A stretch of DNA of 42,643 nucleotides from Prevotellaceae bacterium UBA6974 (GTDB lineage Bacteria > Bacteroidota > Bacteroidia > Bacteroidales > Bacteroidaceae), in the NCBI GenBank assembly GCA_002450165.1, contig DJYQ01000002.1:1-42643 (forward strand), read 5' to 3'. Positions 5,759 to 14,675 of the stretch are shown here, in pieces. Made by a program: the position numbers and the translations under genes. The notes beneath the pieces are model-generated. The model ran no database searches, was not told the origin of the DNA, and worked only from the letters and a program-made list of their open reading frames with translations. How positions within the stretch are numbered: the stretch's first letter is position 1; each line of letters begins with the position of its first letter.

Positions 5759-6742
5759 ATGGCAAGAAATTCGAAATCAACATCAATCATAGTTGTTACG
5801 ACTCTGTTGATAATTTTGCTGACTGCAGTTATTATTATGGGATTCTTTTTCCCCAGGCAGCAGGAAATTATACAGGGCGAGGCGGAGACGAGTGAGTACC
5901 GTGTAAGCTCGAAGGTGCCTTCGCGTGTTCTGGAACTGCGTGTCGAGGAGGGTCAGATGGTACGGAAGGGTGATACACTGGCAATCATGGAAGCCCCGGA
6001 GGTCGAGGCTAAGCTGATGCAGGCGACTGCTGCACGCAGTATGGCCGAGGCTGTTGAGTCCAAGGCCAGGAACGGAGCTCGTCGCCAGGAGGTGCAGGGT
6101 GCGTACGAACTGTATCAGAAGGCTTTGGCAGGTCTTGATATCGCAGAGAAGACCTATCAGCGCGTTGAACGCCTGTTCGAGAACGGGGTGTTGCCTGAGC
6201 AGAAACGTGATGAGGCAAGGGCCCAGTATAATGCGGCCAAGGCTACGGCCATTGCCGCTGAGAGTCAGTACGAGATGGCCAGGGAGGGCGCCCGTGTAGA
6301 AGATAAGGCAGCGGCCGAGGCTCAGGTAAATCGTGCTCAGGGTGCTGTTGACGAGGTTAACTGCTATGTGAACGAAACGGTTCTGACGGCAGCTGCAGAC
6401 GGTATGGTGACGGAGATTTTCCCCCGTACCGGTGAGTTGGTAGGAAGCGGTGCTCCCATCATGAACGTTGCAATGGTCAACAAGGTGTGGTTTACCTTTA
6501 ACGTACGTGAGGATAAGTTACAGCAGTTCAGTAACGGCAAGGTTTGCAATATATTTGTGCCTGGTATCAACAAAACGGTCAAAGCCAAGGTGACACGTAT
6601 TAAGAATGTAGGTAATTTCGCGGCGTGGAAGGCAACTAAGGCCTTGGACGGTATTGACCTGAAGGTGTTCGAGGTGCGGATTACTCCGATAGACAAGGTC
6701 GATGGCATCGTGTCTGGTATGAGTGGGGTTATAGAAGAGTAA
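5759..6742 (+). CDS. HlyD-family membrane fusion protein
   Basis: The periplasmic adaptor linking inner-membrane permeases to the TolC channel. The ATG at 5759 gives 327 residues; an upstream TTG at 5729 is unlikely. There is one N-terminal membrane helix (about residues 9-32, IIVVTTLLIILLTAVIIMGF), then the first half of a lipoyl-like domain (VSSKVPSRVLELRVEEGQMVRKGDTLAIME). A long coiled-coil hairpin (about 70-195, with YELYQKALAGLDIAEKTYQR) follows, then the second lipoyl half (ADGMVTEIFPRTGELVGSG) and a beta-barrel domain. It starts 46 nt after the TolC stop, and the permease gene begins 7 nt after its own stop, so the cluster is one operon. Confidence 0.92.
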   Translation: MARNSKSTSIIVVTTLLIILLTAVIIMGFFFPRQQEIIQGEAETSEYRVSSKVPSRVLELRVEEGQMVRKGDTLAIMEAPEVEAKLMQATAARSMAEAVESKARNGARRQEVQGAYELYQKALAGLDIAEKTYQRVERLFENGVLPEQKRDEARAQYNAAKATAIAAESQYEMAREGARVEDKAAAEAQVNRAQGAVDEVNCYVNETVLTAAADGMVTEIFPRTGELVGSGAPIMNVAMVNKVWFTFNVREDKLQQFSNGKVCNIFVPGINKTVKAKVTRIKNVGNFAAWKATKALDGIDLKVFEVRITPIDKVDGIVSGMSGVIEE

Positions 6743-6749
6743 TAGTGAT

Positions 6750-7931
6750 ATGACCATAAGGAATGTACTGACAAGGATCCGGCTGATTGCTCACCGTGAG
6801 ATGCATATGTTCTCGCGCAGGCCGATGTTTTTGTTCAGTATGTTAATTGTACCCGTTACCAGTATTTTCCTGTTTACCACGGTAATGGGCGACGGACTTC
6901 CAGTAAATCTGCCGGCAGGTCTTGTGGACGAGGATAATACGGTGATTAGCCGTTCGCTGGTTCGTACCTTGGACGCAATGGCTGAAACTGACCTTGTTGC
7001 AAGATATCCATCTTTCCACGAGGCGCGCCAGGCGATGCAGAGGGGCGAAATATGTGCTATTTACCACATACCCAAAGGCACTACGTCCAAGGCTTTGTCC
7101 CAGCGTCAGCCTTCGATATCGTTTTATACAAACGAAACGTATTTCCTGCCCAGTGCCATGCTTATGAAGGAGATGTATCTGTCGAGCGAGCTGATTAGCA
7201 TTAGCGTGAACAGGAGCACAATGACAGCCAGGGGCAATACATTGGGCAGAGCAATGGCTGCAACCCAGCCGATTGTGCTTGAGACTCATCCTTTGGGCAA
7301 TCCGTGGATAAATTATGCCATATTGCTCTGCAATGTTATTCTGCCTGGCGTCCTGATATTGTGTATATTGATCAGCACGTCCTATACTATCGGTATGGAA
7401 TGGAAGATGGAAACGCATCTTGACCTCTACCGTATGGGAAATCATAATCCTGCCGTAATACTGATGGGCAAGTTACTGCCTCAGACATTGTTGTATATGC
7501 TCATATTCCTGTTTATGGACGTATATCTGTACAAGATTTTGTACTATCCCTGCCATTGCGCATTTATCAACATGGTCTTGATTGGCTGGCTTACCGTATT
7601 TGCTGCGCAGGGAATGGCGATATTTGTCTTTGCGGTCTTTCCGGGAATGATGCGTTTCTCGATGAGTGTATGCTCCTTGATAGGGGTCGTGTCCATGTCC
7701 ATTTCGGGCTACAGCTTCCCAACGCTGGCTATGGACAGGTATTTGCAGTATGTCGTCAATATATTCCCGCTTCGTCATTATTACCTGATTTATGTGAATC
7801 AGGCGCTGAACGGCTATTCCATCGTGTACGTATGGGCTAATGTGGCAGCATTGACGATTTTTATGTTGCTGCCAGTCCTGGTGTTAAGACGGTATAACAA
7901 GATATTTACTGATTACAGTTACAGGCCATAG
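6750..7931 (+). CDS. ABC-2-type transporter permease (first)
   Basis: A 393-residue inner-membrane permease of the ABC-2 membrane family, like YbhS/YhhJ. The pattern is typical: one membrane helix near residues 28-48 (MFLFSMLIVPVTSIFLFTT), a large periplasmic loop to about 180, then five hydrophobic helices (for example NYAILLCNVILPGVLILCIL and MLIFLFMDVYLYKILYY) and a short basic C-terminus. No Walker motifs are present. It pairs with the next gene to form a heterodimeric pore. No ATPase gene occurs in the cluster, so ATP hydrolysis must come from a subunit encoded elsewhere or the system works differently. Confidence 0.9.
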   Translation: MTIRNVLTRIRLIAHREMHMFSRRPMFLFSMLIVPVTSIFLFTTVMGDGLPVNLPAGLVDEDNTVISRSLVRTLDAMAETDLVARYPSFHEARQAMQRGEICAIYHIPKGTTSKALSQRQPSISFYTNETYFLPSAMLMKEMYLSSELISISVNRSTMTARGNTLGRAMAATQPIVLETHPLGNPWINYAILLCNVILPGVLILCILISTSYTIGMEWKMETHLDLYRMGNHNPAVILMGKLLPQTLLYMLIFLFMDVYLYKILYYPCHCAFINMVLIGWLTVFAAQGMAIFVFAVFPGMMRFSMSVCSLIGVVSMSISGYSFPTLAMDRYLQYVVNIFPLRHYYLIYVNQALNGYSIVYVWANVAALTIFMLLPVLVLRRYNKIFTDYSYRP

Positions 7932-7952
7932 GCTGTATAAACAGGTGAAATA

Positions 7953-9170
7953 ATGATACAGAAGTTTCTTAGAATAATAAGCATTGCCGGACATGAGCTA
8001 TACGAGATAATGCATGACCATGGTGTGTTGACGTTCATCCTGTTCTTGCCATTGGCCTATCCGTTGGTATATGGTGCCATTTACCATACCGAGGTAATGA
8101 CGGATGTGCCTACAGCTGTTGTCGATGATTCAAAAAGCAGCATTGCCCGTGATTTTGCGCATCGCCTGGATGCTACTCAGGGCGCCAGGGTGGTTCAGCT
8201 GTGTACGGATATGAACCAGGCTGAGGAACTGATGCGTCAGATGAAGGTCTATGCCATAGTGCATATACCCGAGAGTTTTGAGAGAGATATCAAAAGAGAG
8301 CGGCAGACGCGTATTGGATTGTATATAAACATGGCATCTTCGTTATATTACAAGGGTGTAGCACTCGCCACGAACATGACCGTACTGGATATGAACAAGG
8401 ACATTTCCATCAATTACCTGGGCGCCGGTACAAAGCAGCAGAACAAAGTCGCACGTCAGCCTATAAGTTATTATTATACGCCTCTGTACAATACGCAAAG
8501 CGGTTTTGCGGCCTTTATCATGCCTCCGGTCCTGATGCTCATATTGCAACAGACATTACTCTTAGGCATAGGAATGAGTATGGGACGTGCACGTGAAACC
8601 TACCGAAGGAAAATGCACACATTGTACCAGCTGTATCAGCGTCCGGTCGAGATAATCATAGGCAAGAGTATTCCTTATTTTGCGTTATACCTGATAATGG
8701 CTGTGTATATGTTTACATTTATCACCTGGTTTTTTGGTTTGCCGTCTTTGGGTAACTATCTGACATATCTCGTTGTGATTGTACCATATTTATTGGCATG
8801 TATCTTCATGGGTGTAGTGTTGTCATGTCTGGTTTACAGGCGCGAGGATTGTATTATGATATTTGTTTCGCTAAGCGTACCGATGCTGTTTGTCAGCGGC
8901 GTCATCTGGCCAGCCAGTCATGAGCCTGCTTTCTGGCGTTATGTCAGCTATTGTCTGCCATCGACATTTGGAATGCATGCTTATGTGCGCATTCAGAGCA
9001 TGGGAGCAGGTTTTGCCGATGTCTATCCCGAATTCCGTGCATTGTGGATTCAGACAGCAGTATATTTCTTTATAGCATATCTGCTGTACCGTTGGCGTTT
9101 GTCATTGATAAAGAAAAAGCTGATTACTCTCTTCGAGGGCGATTATGAAAACGAACGATTGCTGATATGA
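7953..9170 (+). CDS. ABC-2-type transporter permease (second)
   Basis: A 405-residue paralogue of the preceding permease with the same plan: N-terminal helix (VLTFILFLPLAYPLVYGAIYH), a periplasmic domain including VPTAVVDDSKSSIARDF, and about five C-terminal helices (AAFIMPPVLMLILQQTLLLGI and others). It begins 21 nt after the first permease stop, and its stop overlaps the ATG of the acetyltransferase (ATGA). It acts with HlyD and TolC partners in a trans-envelope exporter. Substrate is unknown. Confidence 0.9.
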   Translation: MIQKFLRIISIAGHELYEIMHDHGVLTFILFLPLAYPLVYGAIYHTEVMTDVPTAVVDDSKSSIARDFAHRLDATQGARVVQLCTDMNQAEELMRQMKVYAIVHIPESFERDIKRERQTRIGLYINMASSLYYKGVALATNMTVLDMNKDISINYLGAGTKQQNKVARQPISYYYTPLYNTQSGFAAFIMPPVLMLILQQTLLLGIGMSMGRARETYRRKMHTLYQLYQRPVEIIIGKSIPYFALYLIMAVYMFTFITWFFGLPSLGNYLTYLVVIVPYLLACIFMGVVLSCLVYRREDCIMIFVSLSVPMLFVSGVIWPASHEPAFWRYVSYCLPSTFGMHAYVRIQSMGAGFADVYPEFRALWIQTAVYFFIAYLLYRWRLSLIKKKLITLFEGDYENERLLI

Positions 9171-9586
9171 TTACTGAACTGAAATCTTATAGTACCGAGG
9201 CTTACACCCAGTTATCCACACTCATGGGTCAGCTGAGCCAGAGATGCGTGTTTGACGAAGATAAGCTGCGCGCTGTCATAGCGGACGCTAACTGTCACCT
9301 GTATATTTATACCGAAGGTGAGATCATTGGCTGTGCAACGTTGTGCGTATATGTTTCTCCTACCGGCCGCAAGGCGTCGGTCGAGGATGTAGTAGTCAGC
9401 CAGGAATGTCGTGGCAGGCATATAGGCAGTGAATTGATTTCGTATGTCCTGAATCGTGCACGTGAGCTGGCACCGATTGAATTGCACCTGACTTCCAAGC
9501 CTGCGCGTGTTGCTGCCAATGCCTTGTACAGTAGTGTCGGTTTCCAAAAGAAGGAGACCAATGTATATCAAATGTTATTGGAATGA
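9167..9586 (+). CDS. GNAT-family N-acetyltransferase
   Basis: A 139-residue single GNAT domain. The acetyl-CoA-binding signature is VEDVVVSQECRGRHIGSELISYVLNRA (about residues 69-95): beta strand 4, the R-G-x-x-x-G loop and helix 3. A C-terminal SVGFQKKETNVYQMLL completes the fold. Start and stop codons overlap the neighbouring genes by four bases at both ends (ATGA), so translation is probably coupled to the permease and to the isomerase fusion. The substrate (small molecule or protein N-terminus) cannot be told. Confidence 0.88.
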   Translation: MITELKSYSTEAYTQLSTLMGQLSQRCVFDEDKLRAVIADANCHLYIYTEGEIIGCATLCVYVSPTGRKASVEDVVVSQECRGRHIGSELISYVLNRARELAPIELHLTSKPARVAANALYSSVGFQKKETNVYQMLLE

Positions 9587-10920
9587 TTAGAAAACTGAAA
9601 GACATAAAGTCTGTTCCCACAGCCCATGGAGTGGGAGAGAAGCATGTTCTGCTGGATAGCAATGAATCCGGTTGTTCCATTACGCAGATTGCTGTCACGG
9701 ACTTGAAATGCGGTGAGGTAGCTGTCGCTCATGTGCATCCTGACATGCAGGAGGGTTTCTATATATTGGAAGGGCAGCTGAACGTTATCCTGGACGGTAA
9801 GGAAACGGTTTGTGACAAGGATACTTTTGTATATGTGGACAAGTGTACTTCGCACGAAATGACCGCAATGCAAGACACTCGCATAATGACAGTCGGATGT
9901 GTTGTCGAGTCTTCACGCAACAAATTGTATCCAATGTTGTTCAAGCCTAACCGCAAGACCCTGGTGTGGGGTACCGAGGACTGGACGGTTTCCGGTATCG
10001 ACGGCAACGAATCTGTAATCGAGAACGGTACTTGGGCCAATTACAGGCTGAATGACGTGATAAGTCGTCGTCCTGCCGAGATTTTGGGAAGAAAGACTGC
10101 CAGGGACTATCATGACAGGCTGCCTTTACTCACCAAAATTATCGATGCCAGGCAGGATCTCAGCATTCAGGTTCATCCTGATGATGTCATGGCCCAAAGG
10201 GAGCACAACAAGCCTGGAAAGAGCGAGATGTGGTATATCATGGAAGCCAAGCCGGGCTCTTTCCTGTATGCAGGTCTCAAGCAGCATGTAAGCCCCGAGG
10301 AATACAGGCAGCGTGTCCAGGATGGAACAATATGTGACGTGCTGTGCAAGCATTATGTCAGCAAAGGTGATGTGTTTTATCTTCCAGCCGGTCGCATACA
10401 TGCTATATGCAGTGGCATAAAACTGGCCGAAATTCAGCAGGCGAGTGATATTACCTACCGAATCTATGACTATAACCGTCCTGGTCTGGACGGTAAACCC
10501 AGAGCGTTGCATACCCAATTGGCAGCAAAGGCGATAGATTTTACTGTATATCCTGAGTATCGTACCGAATCACGTGACGAAAGCTATACGGCATCCGAAT
10601 TGCTAAACACTCCCCATTTCAGTATCAATATAGTGGAAACGGCTTTCGAGCATCATCGCAACATGACCAAGTACGATTCGTTCGTGATATTGATGAATAT
10701 GGAAGGTGACTGCAAGATAAGGATTCGCTCGACGGGTGATGTCGTTCCGCTGGCTGCAGGTGCTTCTTGTCTCATTCCTGCAGCTGTTGCAGACTATTAC
10801 ATTACTCCCACTTCATTTTCCAAGGATGGTATCGTGCAGACGACAAAGGTTTTGGAGGCATTCGTCAACAACTACAAGACGATAGGCAGGATTATCAGCG
10901 ATTTCCTGCGTATCAAGTAA
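9583..10920 (+). CDS. Cupin / class I mannose-6-phosphate isomerase fusion
   Basis: A 445-residue protein with two parts. Residues 1-105 are a free-standing cupin with metal-ligand pattern H50-x-H52...E57 and H91. Residues about 112-445 are a class I phosphomannose isomerase, which interconverts fructose-6-phosphate and mannose-6-phosphate. The catalytic part shows the zinc ligands Q196 and H198 (SIQVHPDD), E215 (KSEMWYIMEA) and H273 (LPAGRIHAICSG), and the YDYNRP motif near residue 295. The extra N-terminal cupin is not part of the usual enzyme and could act as a sensor or second sugar-binding site; that is inference. It overlaps the GNAT gene by four bases and is the last gene of the plus-strand run. 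Confidence 0.88.
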   Translation: MIRKLKDIKSVPTAHGVGEKHVLLDSNESGCSITQIAVTDLKCGEVAVAHVHPDMQEGFYILEGQLNVILDGKETVCDKDTFVYVDKCTSHEMTAMQDTRIMTVGCVVESSRNKLYPMLFKPNRKTLVWGTEDWTVSGIDGNESVIENGTWANYRLNDVISRRPAEILGRKTARDYHDRLPLLTKIIDARQDLSIQVHPDDVMAQREHNKPGKSEMWYIMEAKPGSFLYAGLKQHVSPEEYRQRVQDGTICDVLCKHYVSKGDVFYLPAGRIHAICSGIKLAEIQQASDITYRIYDYNRPGLDGKPRALHTQLAAKAIDFTVYPEYRTESRDESYTASELLNTPHFSINIVETAFEHHRNMTKYDSFVILMNMEGDCKIRIRSTGDVVPLAAGASCLIPAAVADYYITPTSFSKDGIVQTTKVLEAFVNNYKTIGRIISDFLRIK

Positions 10921-10948
10921 CGGATAATTACTCATTTTACACGCCTGT

Positions 10949-13330
10949 TCAGAAATCGACGCTCAACTTGAAGTTGAAGAGACGTCCTGTAAGATAGTTG
11001 GGAACCGCGTACTGGTTGCTGTTGACGTCCGTTACCCAATAATATCCGCTGACATTGTCAAAACCGAAGATGTTCAGGCAATCCAGTCCCAGCCATATGT
11101 TCTTTATGCTGTTGCAGCGTTTCAGGTGGCGGTCTTCGTTGTTCAGTGCACGATAGCTCAGTCCCACATCAACACGCTTGTAGGCAGATGAGCGAAATAC
11201 GTGTTTTTCCAGACCTGTATGAGGCGCACCATGAGGTATGCCACCCGAGAATACCGCACGCAGGTTCATTTTCCATCGTGTTGTGTGCGGGAAATAGTCA
11301 GTAAAGAACATATTCAGGCTCCATAGCTGGTCTGTCGGTTGCGGTATGTTCCGTCCGTTCAGGGTCATGCGTGCCCTCATAAGCGAGAAGGTAAGCCATG
11401 AATCTGTACCTGGAACAAACTGACCGAACAGCTTGAAATCAACACCCATTACGTTACCTGTTGCACAATTGTGTCCGTAATAGACAACCTTTGTGTTATT
11501 GACGGTATATGGGTTCAGACGGTCTTGTGCCTTGTAGTATAGTTCGGTGCTGAACAGGAACGGTCTTGTACCTATCTTGAAACGGTAATCGACAGCTCCT
11601 ATGACCTGGAATGACCGTTGGCTCCGGATATCGCTGTTAATCTGGATAACTGTATTCCTGCCGTACGTCACGGTGTCCTTCAGCTCCTTGTAGAATGGTC
11701 TCTGGTAATACAGACCAGTAGCCAGGCGCAGGGTCAGTTTGTCGTGACTCTTGGGAATGTATCCGATGCTGACGCGAGGCGAGCACAGGAACTCCTTGTT
11801 GAATGTCCAGTACGACATACGCATGCCATAGTTGATGCTAATGATGCTTTTGGCCGTTTCGCGGCGGTATGTATCCTGCAGGTACATTTCAATGTGGCTG
11901 GATTTGATGGCGTTGTTGCCGTACAGGTTGTATATTACTTCCAGCCTGTCTGGTGTGCGCGGCATACTGTACCCACTGGAATCCCGGTATTCCCACTGCC
12001 TGGACTGTTCTTCCACATATTCATGCCTATACAGGAAGCCTGCCAGTATATCGTGCTTGCTTGTCTTGTACTGATAGTCTGCACGCAAGGTGTGCTGGCT
12101 GCTGCGCAGAAAGTCTCTGGCATGTTCCATATATGTGCCCACTGCAAGGTTGCTGCCTGCTGCAGTATTGTACAGCCAGTATTGTCCCTGAATATCATAC
12201 GTAACACGTTCGTTAGTCTTGAAGAAACTGTAGCCAAACGTCAGCGAACTTTTTTTCCCGAACTGGCGTTTTGCAGTACCGCTCAGCATATACGTACGGA
12301 AAACATCTTGCTCCCAGCCGTCAAAATATACCTGAAAATTATTGATGTTATCCAATGTACCGTAACTGGTGTTACGTGTCTTTGGCGTGAATTTGTAGTT
12401 GTTGTTCGATATATAACCCATTACGTCAACTGTCCATTTGTCAGTTGGTTTCCAACTGAGATATGCCTGGTAGTCGATGAAATTGGGGCTGTACTCGCTA
12501 TTGTCTTTCATGGCACCCAACATATAAGAATTTGTCTTGTATCTCAGGCTGTGCATGAAGCTTACTTTCCTGCTGCCGTATCCCATGTACCCGCTTGCAC
12601 CCAGCAGGGAAGCCGAAATGTTTCCTTCCCATGATTTTGGCTTCTTGTATGTTATGTCCAGTACGCTGGACATCTTGTCGCCATAGCGCACATCAAAACC
12701 TCCTGCACTGAAATTGACCTTTTCAACCATGTATGGATTGATAACCGAAAGACCTTCCTGTTCGCCTGTATGCATCAAAAGGGGACGGTAAATTTCTATG
12801 CCGTTGACATATACGCAGTTTTCGTCAAACGAACCTCCACGTACGTTATATTGGCTGGAAAGTTCGTTGCGTTGTGTGACCCCTGCCTGTGTTGCTACAA
12901 GCTCCTCTACAGCATTGCCTGTAGTTGATGGCATGGTTTTGAGCTCGGTTGTAGTGATTTGTGTGTTCTGGTTCATCTGCCTGCGCAGTTCACGTACCTC
13001 CACCTCACTGAGTTCGTGCCCACCATCGTACATCACAATATTCAGGGTCAGGTTTCCTTGTGGCTTGCGTAATACGCGTGTGCGCTTTTTATAACCAAAC
13101 ATTTGATAGGTTATAACTACCGAATCTGCCGTGTTGAAGGACAACTTGTACTCACCGTTAATATTGGCTGTAGTGCCTATTGCCTGTCCTTGTACGTTGA
13201 TTAGGCAAAAGCTTACCGGTTCGTTCTTTTCGTCAATGACGCGACCTTTGAGCTGTACACGTATTGTGTCCTGTGCTCCTGCCACAAGACAGACGAATAA
13301 TGTTGTTATATATAGAAAGAAACGCTTCAT
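10949..13330 (-). CDS. TonB-dependent outer-membrane receptor
   Basis: A 793-residue receptor. A signal peptide (MKRFFLYITTLFVCLVAGAQ) is followed by a carboxypeptidase-regulatory-like domain (about 27-105, LKGRVIDEKNEPVSFCLINV). The plug (about 115-230) includes SSQYNVRGGSFDENCVYVNG, and a 22-strand-type barrel ends in the outer-membrane terminal Phe (FNFKLSVDF). There is no SusD-like lipoprotein beside it, so it is not a standard SusCD polysaccharide importer; ligand is unknown. It is the only gene on its strand between two plus-strand clusters. A TAACTTTG box at 13402-13409 would start its transcript about 65 nt before the ATG. Confidence 0.92.
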   Translation of the reverse strand: MKRFFLYITTLFVCLVAGAQDTIRVQLKGRVIDEKNEPVSFCLINVQGQAIGTTANINGEYKLSFNTADSVVITYQMFGYKKRTRVLRKPQGNLTLNIVMYDGGHELSEVEVRELRRQMNQNTQITTTELKTMPSTTGNAVEELVATQAGVTQRNELSSQYNVRGGSFDENCVYVNGIEIYRPLLMHTGEQEGLSVINPYMVEKVNFSAGGFDVRYGDKMSSVLDITYKKPKSWEGNISASLLGASGYMGYGSRKVSFMHSLRYKTNSYMLGAMKDNSEYSPNFIDYQAYLSWKPTDKWTVDVMGYISNNNYKFTPKTRNTSYGTLDNINNFQVYFDGWEQDVFRTYMLSGTAKRQFGKKSSLTFGYSFFKTNERVTYDIQGQYWLYNTAAGSNLAVGTYMEHARDFLRSSQHTLRADYQYKTSKHDILAGFLYRHEYVEEQSRQWEYRDSSGYSMPRTPDRLEVIYNLYGNNAIKSSHIEMYLQDTYRRETAKSIISINYGMRMSYWTFNKEFLCSPRVSIGYIPKSHDKLTLRLATGLYYQRPFYKELKDTVTYGRNTVIQINSDIRSQRSFQVIGAVDYRFKIGTRPFLFSTELYYKAQDRLNPYTVNNTKVVYYGHNCATGNVMGVDFKLFGQFVPGTDSWLTFSLMRARMTLNGRNIPQPTDQLWSLNMFFTDYFPHTTRWKMNLRAVFSGGIPHGAPHTGLEKHVFRSSAYKRVDVGLSYRALNNEDRHLKRCNSIKNIWLGLDCLNIFGFDNVSGYYWVTDVNSNQYAVPNYLTGRLFNFKLSVDF

Positions 13331-13387
13331 ACTGTTATATAACGCAAAAATGGTCCGTTTTCTTGTACGTTATGACTGTTTTTTTGT

Positions 13388-13409
13388 TATCTTTGCGCGT
13401 GCAAAGTTA
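13388..13409. promoter_or_regulatory. Face-to-face divergent -7 boxes
   Basis: TATCTTTG on the plus strand (13388-13395) would serve the DUF2520 gene, and TAACTTTG on the minus strand (13409-13402) the TonB receptor. They are joined as CTTTGC-GCGT-GCAAAG, a perfect 6-bp inverted repeat. The two transcription starts would fall in or next to the opposite box, so the promoters probably exclude each other. Confidence 0.5.
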
Positions 13410-13456
13410 CAAATTAGTAATGTAATATCCATACTTTGCTTAAGAAAAAGGGAGAT

Positions 13457-14200
13457 ATGAAAATTGCGTTGGTTGGCAGAGGTCGCGTGGCAAGTCACCT
13501 GAAAGAGTCTTTTCTGCAGGCTGGGCACTGTGTTCAGATGTGTGGAGGCAGGGATGGACTGGAACCGATAGCAGATGATGTACAGGTCGTCGTAATAAGT
13601 ATTAATGACGATGCCTTGCAGGACATATCCGATTCTATTGTATTGGCCAATCCAGATACCTTGGTCGTTCATACAGCAGGCGGTGTTCCAATGGATATTT
13701 TGCCCTATTCCCATCGCGGAGTTCTTTATCCTATGCAGACATTCAGCATTAACCGTCAGCCTAATATGCATGATGTTCCCTTTTTTGTTGAAACTGCCAT
13801 GAAAGAGGACATGGCTGTGCTGCAGCAATTGGCACATAGCATATCGGACCAGGTGATGGTGATGGACAGTAAACGAAGAAAAATATTGCATCTGGCAGCC
13901 GTGTTATGCTGTAATTTTACAAATCACCTGTTTGATTTGACTGCAGGGTTACTGGAACGAAACGGAATACAATTCAGCATGATGCTTCCACTGATTGACG
14001 AGACAGTGGCCAAGGTACACCAAATGCATCCGCGCGAAGCCCAAACGGGTCCGGCAGTACGCGGTGACGATAAGGTTATAGCCGCTCATCTTGCCATGAT
14101 TGACGACCCATATTTGCGTGTTGTGTATGAAACTCTAAGTAAATCCATTGTACATTATGATAAATTACGACCTGAAGAAGATAAAACTGATAATATTTGA
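13457..14200 (+). CDS. Rossmann-like / DUF2520 domain protein
   Basis: 247 residues from the ATG at 13457, which has AGGGAG seven bases upstream; an earlier TTG at 13436 is unlikely. The N-terminus MKIALVGRGRVASHLKESF is a nucleotide-binding Rossmann strand-loop-helix with GxGxVA. Then VLYPMQTFSINRQ and a helical C-terminal DUF2520 half (HLAAVLCCNFTNHLFDLTA) match the family often described as NADP-oxidoreductase coenzyme F420-dependent-like. The reaction is not known. The 3' end overlaps the KdsC-like gene by 44 bp. This neighbourhood (DUF2520, KdsC-like, Maf) recurs in Bacteroidales, from general knowledge. Confidence 0.88.
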   Translation: MKIALVGRGRVASHLKESFLQAGHCVQMCGGRDGLEPIADDVQVVVISINDDALQDISDSIVLANPDTLVVHTAGGVPMDILPYSHRGVLYPMQTFSINRQPNMHDVPFFVETAMKEDMAVLQQLAHSISDQVMVMDSKRRKILHLAAVLCCNFTNHLFDLTAGLLERNGIQFSMMLPLIDETVAKVHQMHPREAQTGPAVRGDDKVIAAHLAMIDDPYLRVVYETLSKSIVHYDKLRPEEDKTDNI

Positions 14201-14675
14201 CGTTGACGGAGTGTTGAGTGCCAATACGACTCCACTTGCTGCAGACGGACAGCCTCAGCGCAGCGCCAATGTAAAGGACGGATATGCAGTTCATCATGCT
14301 GCCAAGGTTGGTTTGAGGATTGCTATAATTTCGGGTGGTTTCAGTGAAATCGTACGTAACAGATATGTCAAATTAGGTTGTCAGGATGTACATATAGCCG
14401 TTAGTCGTAAGATTGATGTTTACGAGGAGTTGCTGAAAAAATATTCGTTGAAGGACGAGGATGTCATTGTCATGGGCGATGATATACCTGATTACGAAAT
14501 GATGAAACGTTGTGGCTGCCCATGCTGTCCACGTGATGCTTCTCCAGAGATTCGTGATATCTCTGTTTATATTAGTCACAAGGACGGTGGAATGGGTTGT
14601 GCCCGGGATGTTGTTGAACAAGTGTTGAAGGCACAGGGGTTATGGATGAATGATAATATGTCGTTTGTTTGGTAA
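14157..14675 (+). CDS. KdsC-type HAD phosphatase (Kdo-8-phosphate phosphatase)
   Basis: 172 residues from the ATG at 14157. HAD motif I is LIIFDVDGVLS. IISGGFSEIVRNR gives the second motif (Ser), K at the ISRKIDVYEE segment is the candidate motif III lysine, and VMGDDIPDYEMM is motif IV. The small capless size is that of KdsC, which makes 3-deoxy-manno-octulosonate for lipid A core. It overlaps the gene before it by 44 bp, and its stop overlaps the Maf start by one base (TAATG). KdsC is the likeliest role; another sugar phosphatase of the same subfamily is possible. Confidence 0.85.
   Translation: MINYDLKKIKLIIFDVDGVLSANTTPLAADGQPQRSANVKDGYAVHHAAKVGLRIAIISGGFSEIVRNRYVKLGCQDVHIAVSRKIDVYEELLKKYSLKDEDVIVMGDDIPDYEMMKRCGCPCCPRDASPEIRDISVYISHKDGGMGCARDVVEQVLKAQGLWMNDNMSFVW

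Noticed and set aside
6750..9170. Hidden ATP-binding subunit within the permease genes
   Set aside because: Neither protein has Walker A, Walker B or a signature motif; both have only the membrane-domain layout.
11618..12634. 338-codon plus-strand open frame
   Set aside because: It is antisense to the TonB receptor barrel, whose frame, signal peptide and domain order are clear; the antisense product has no domain.
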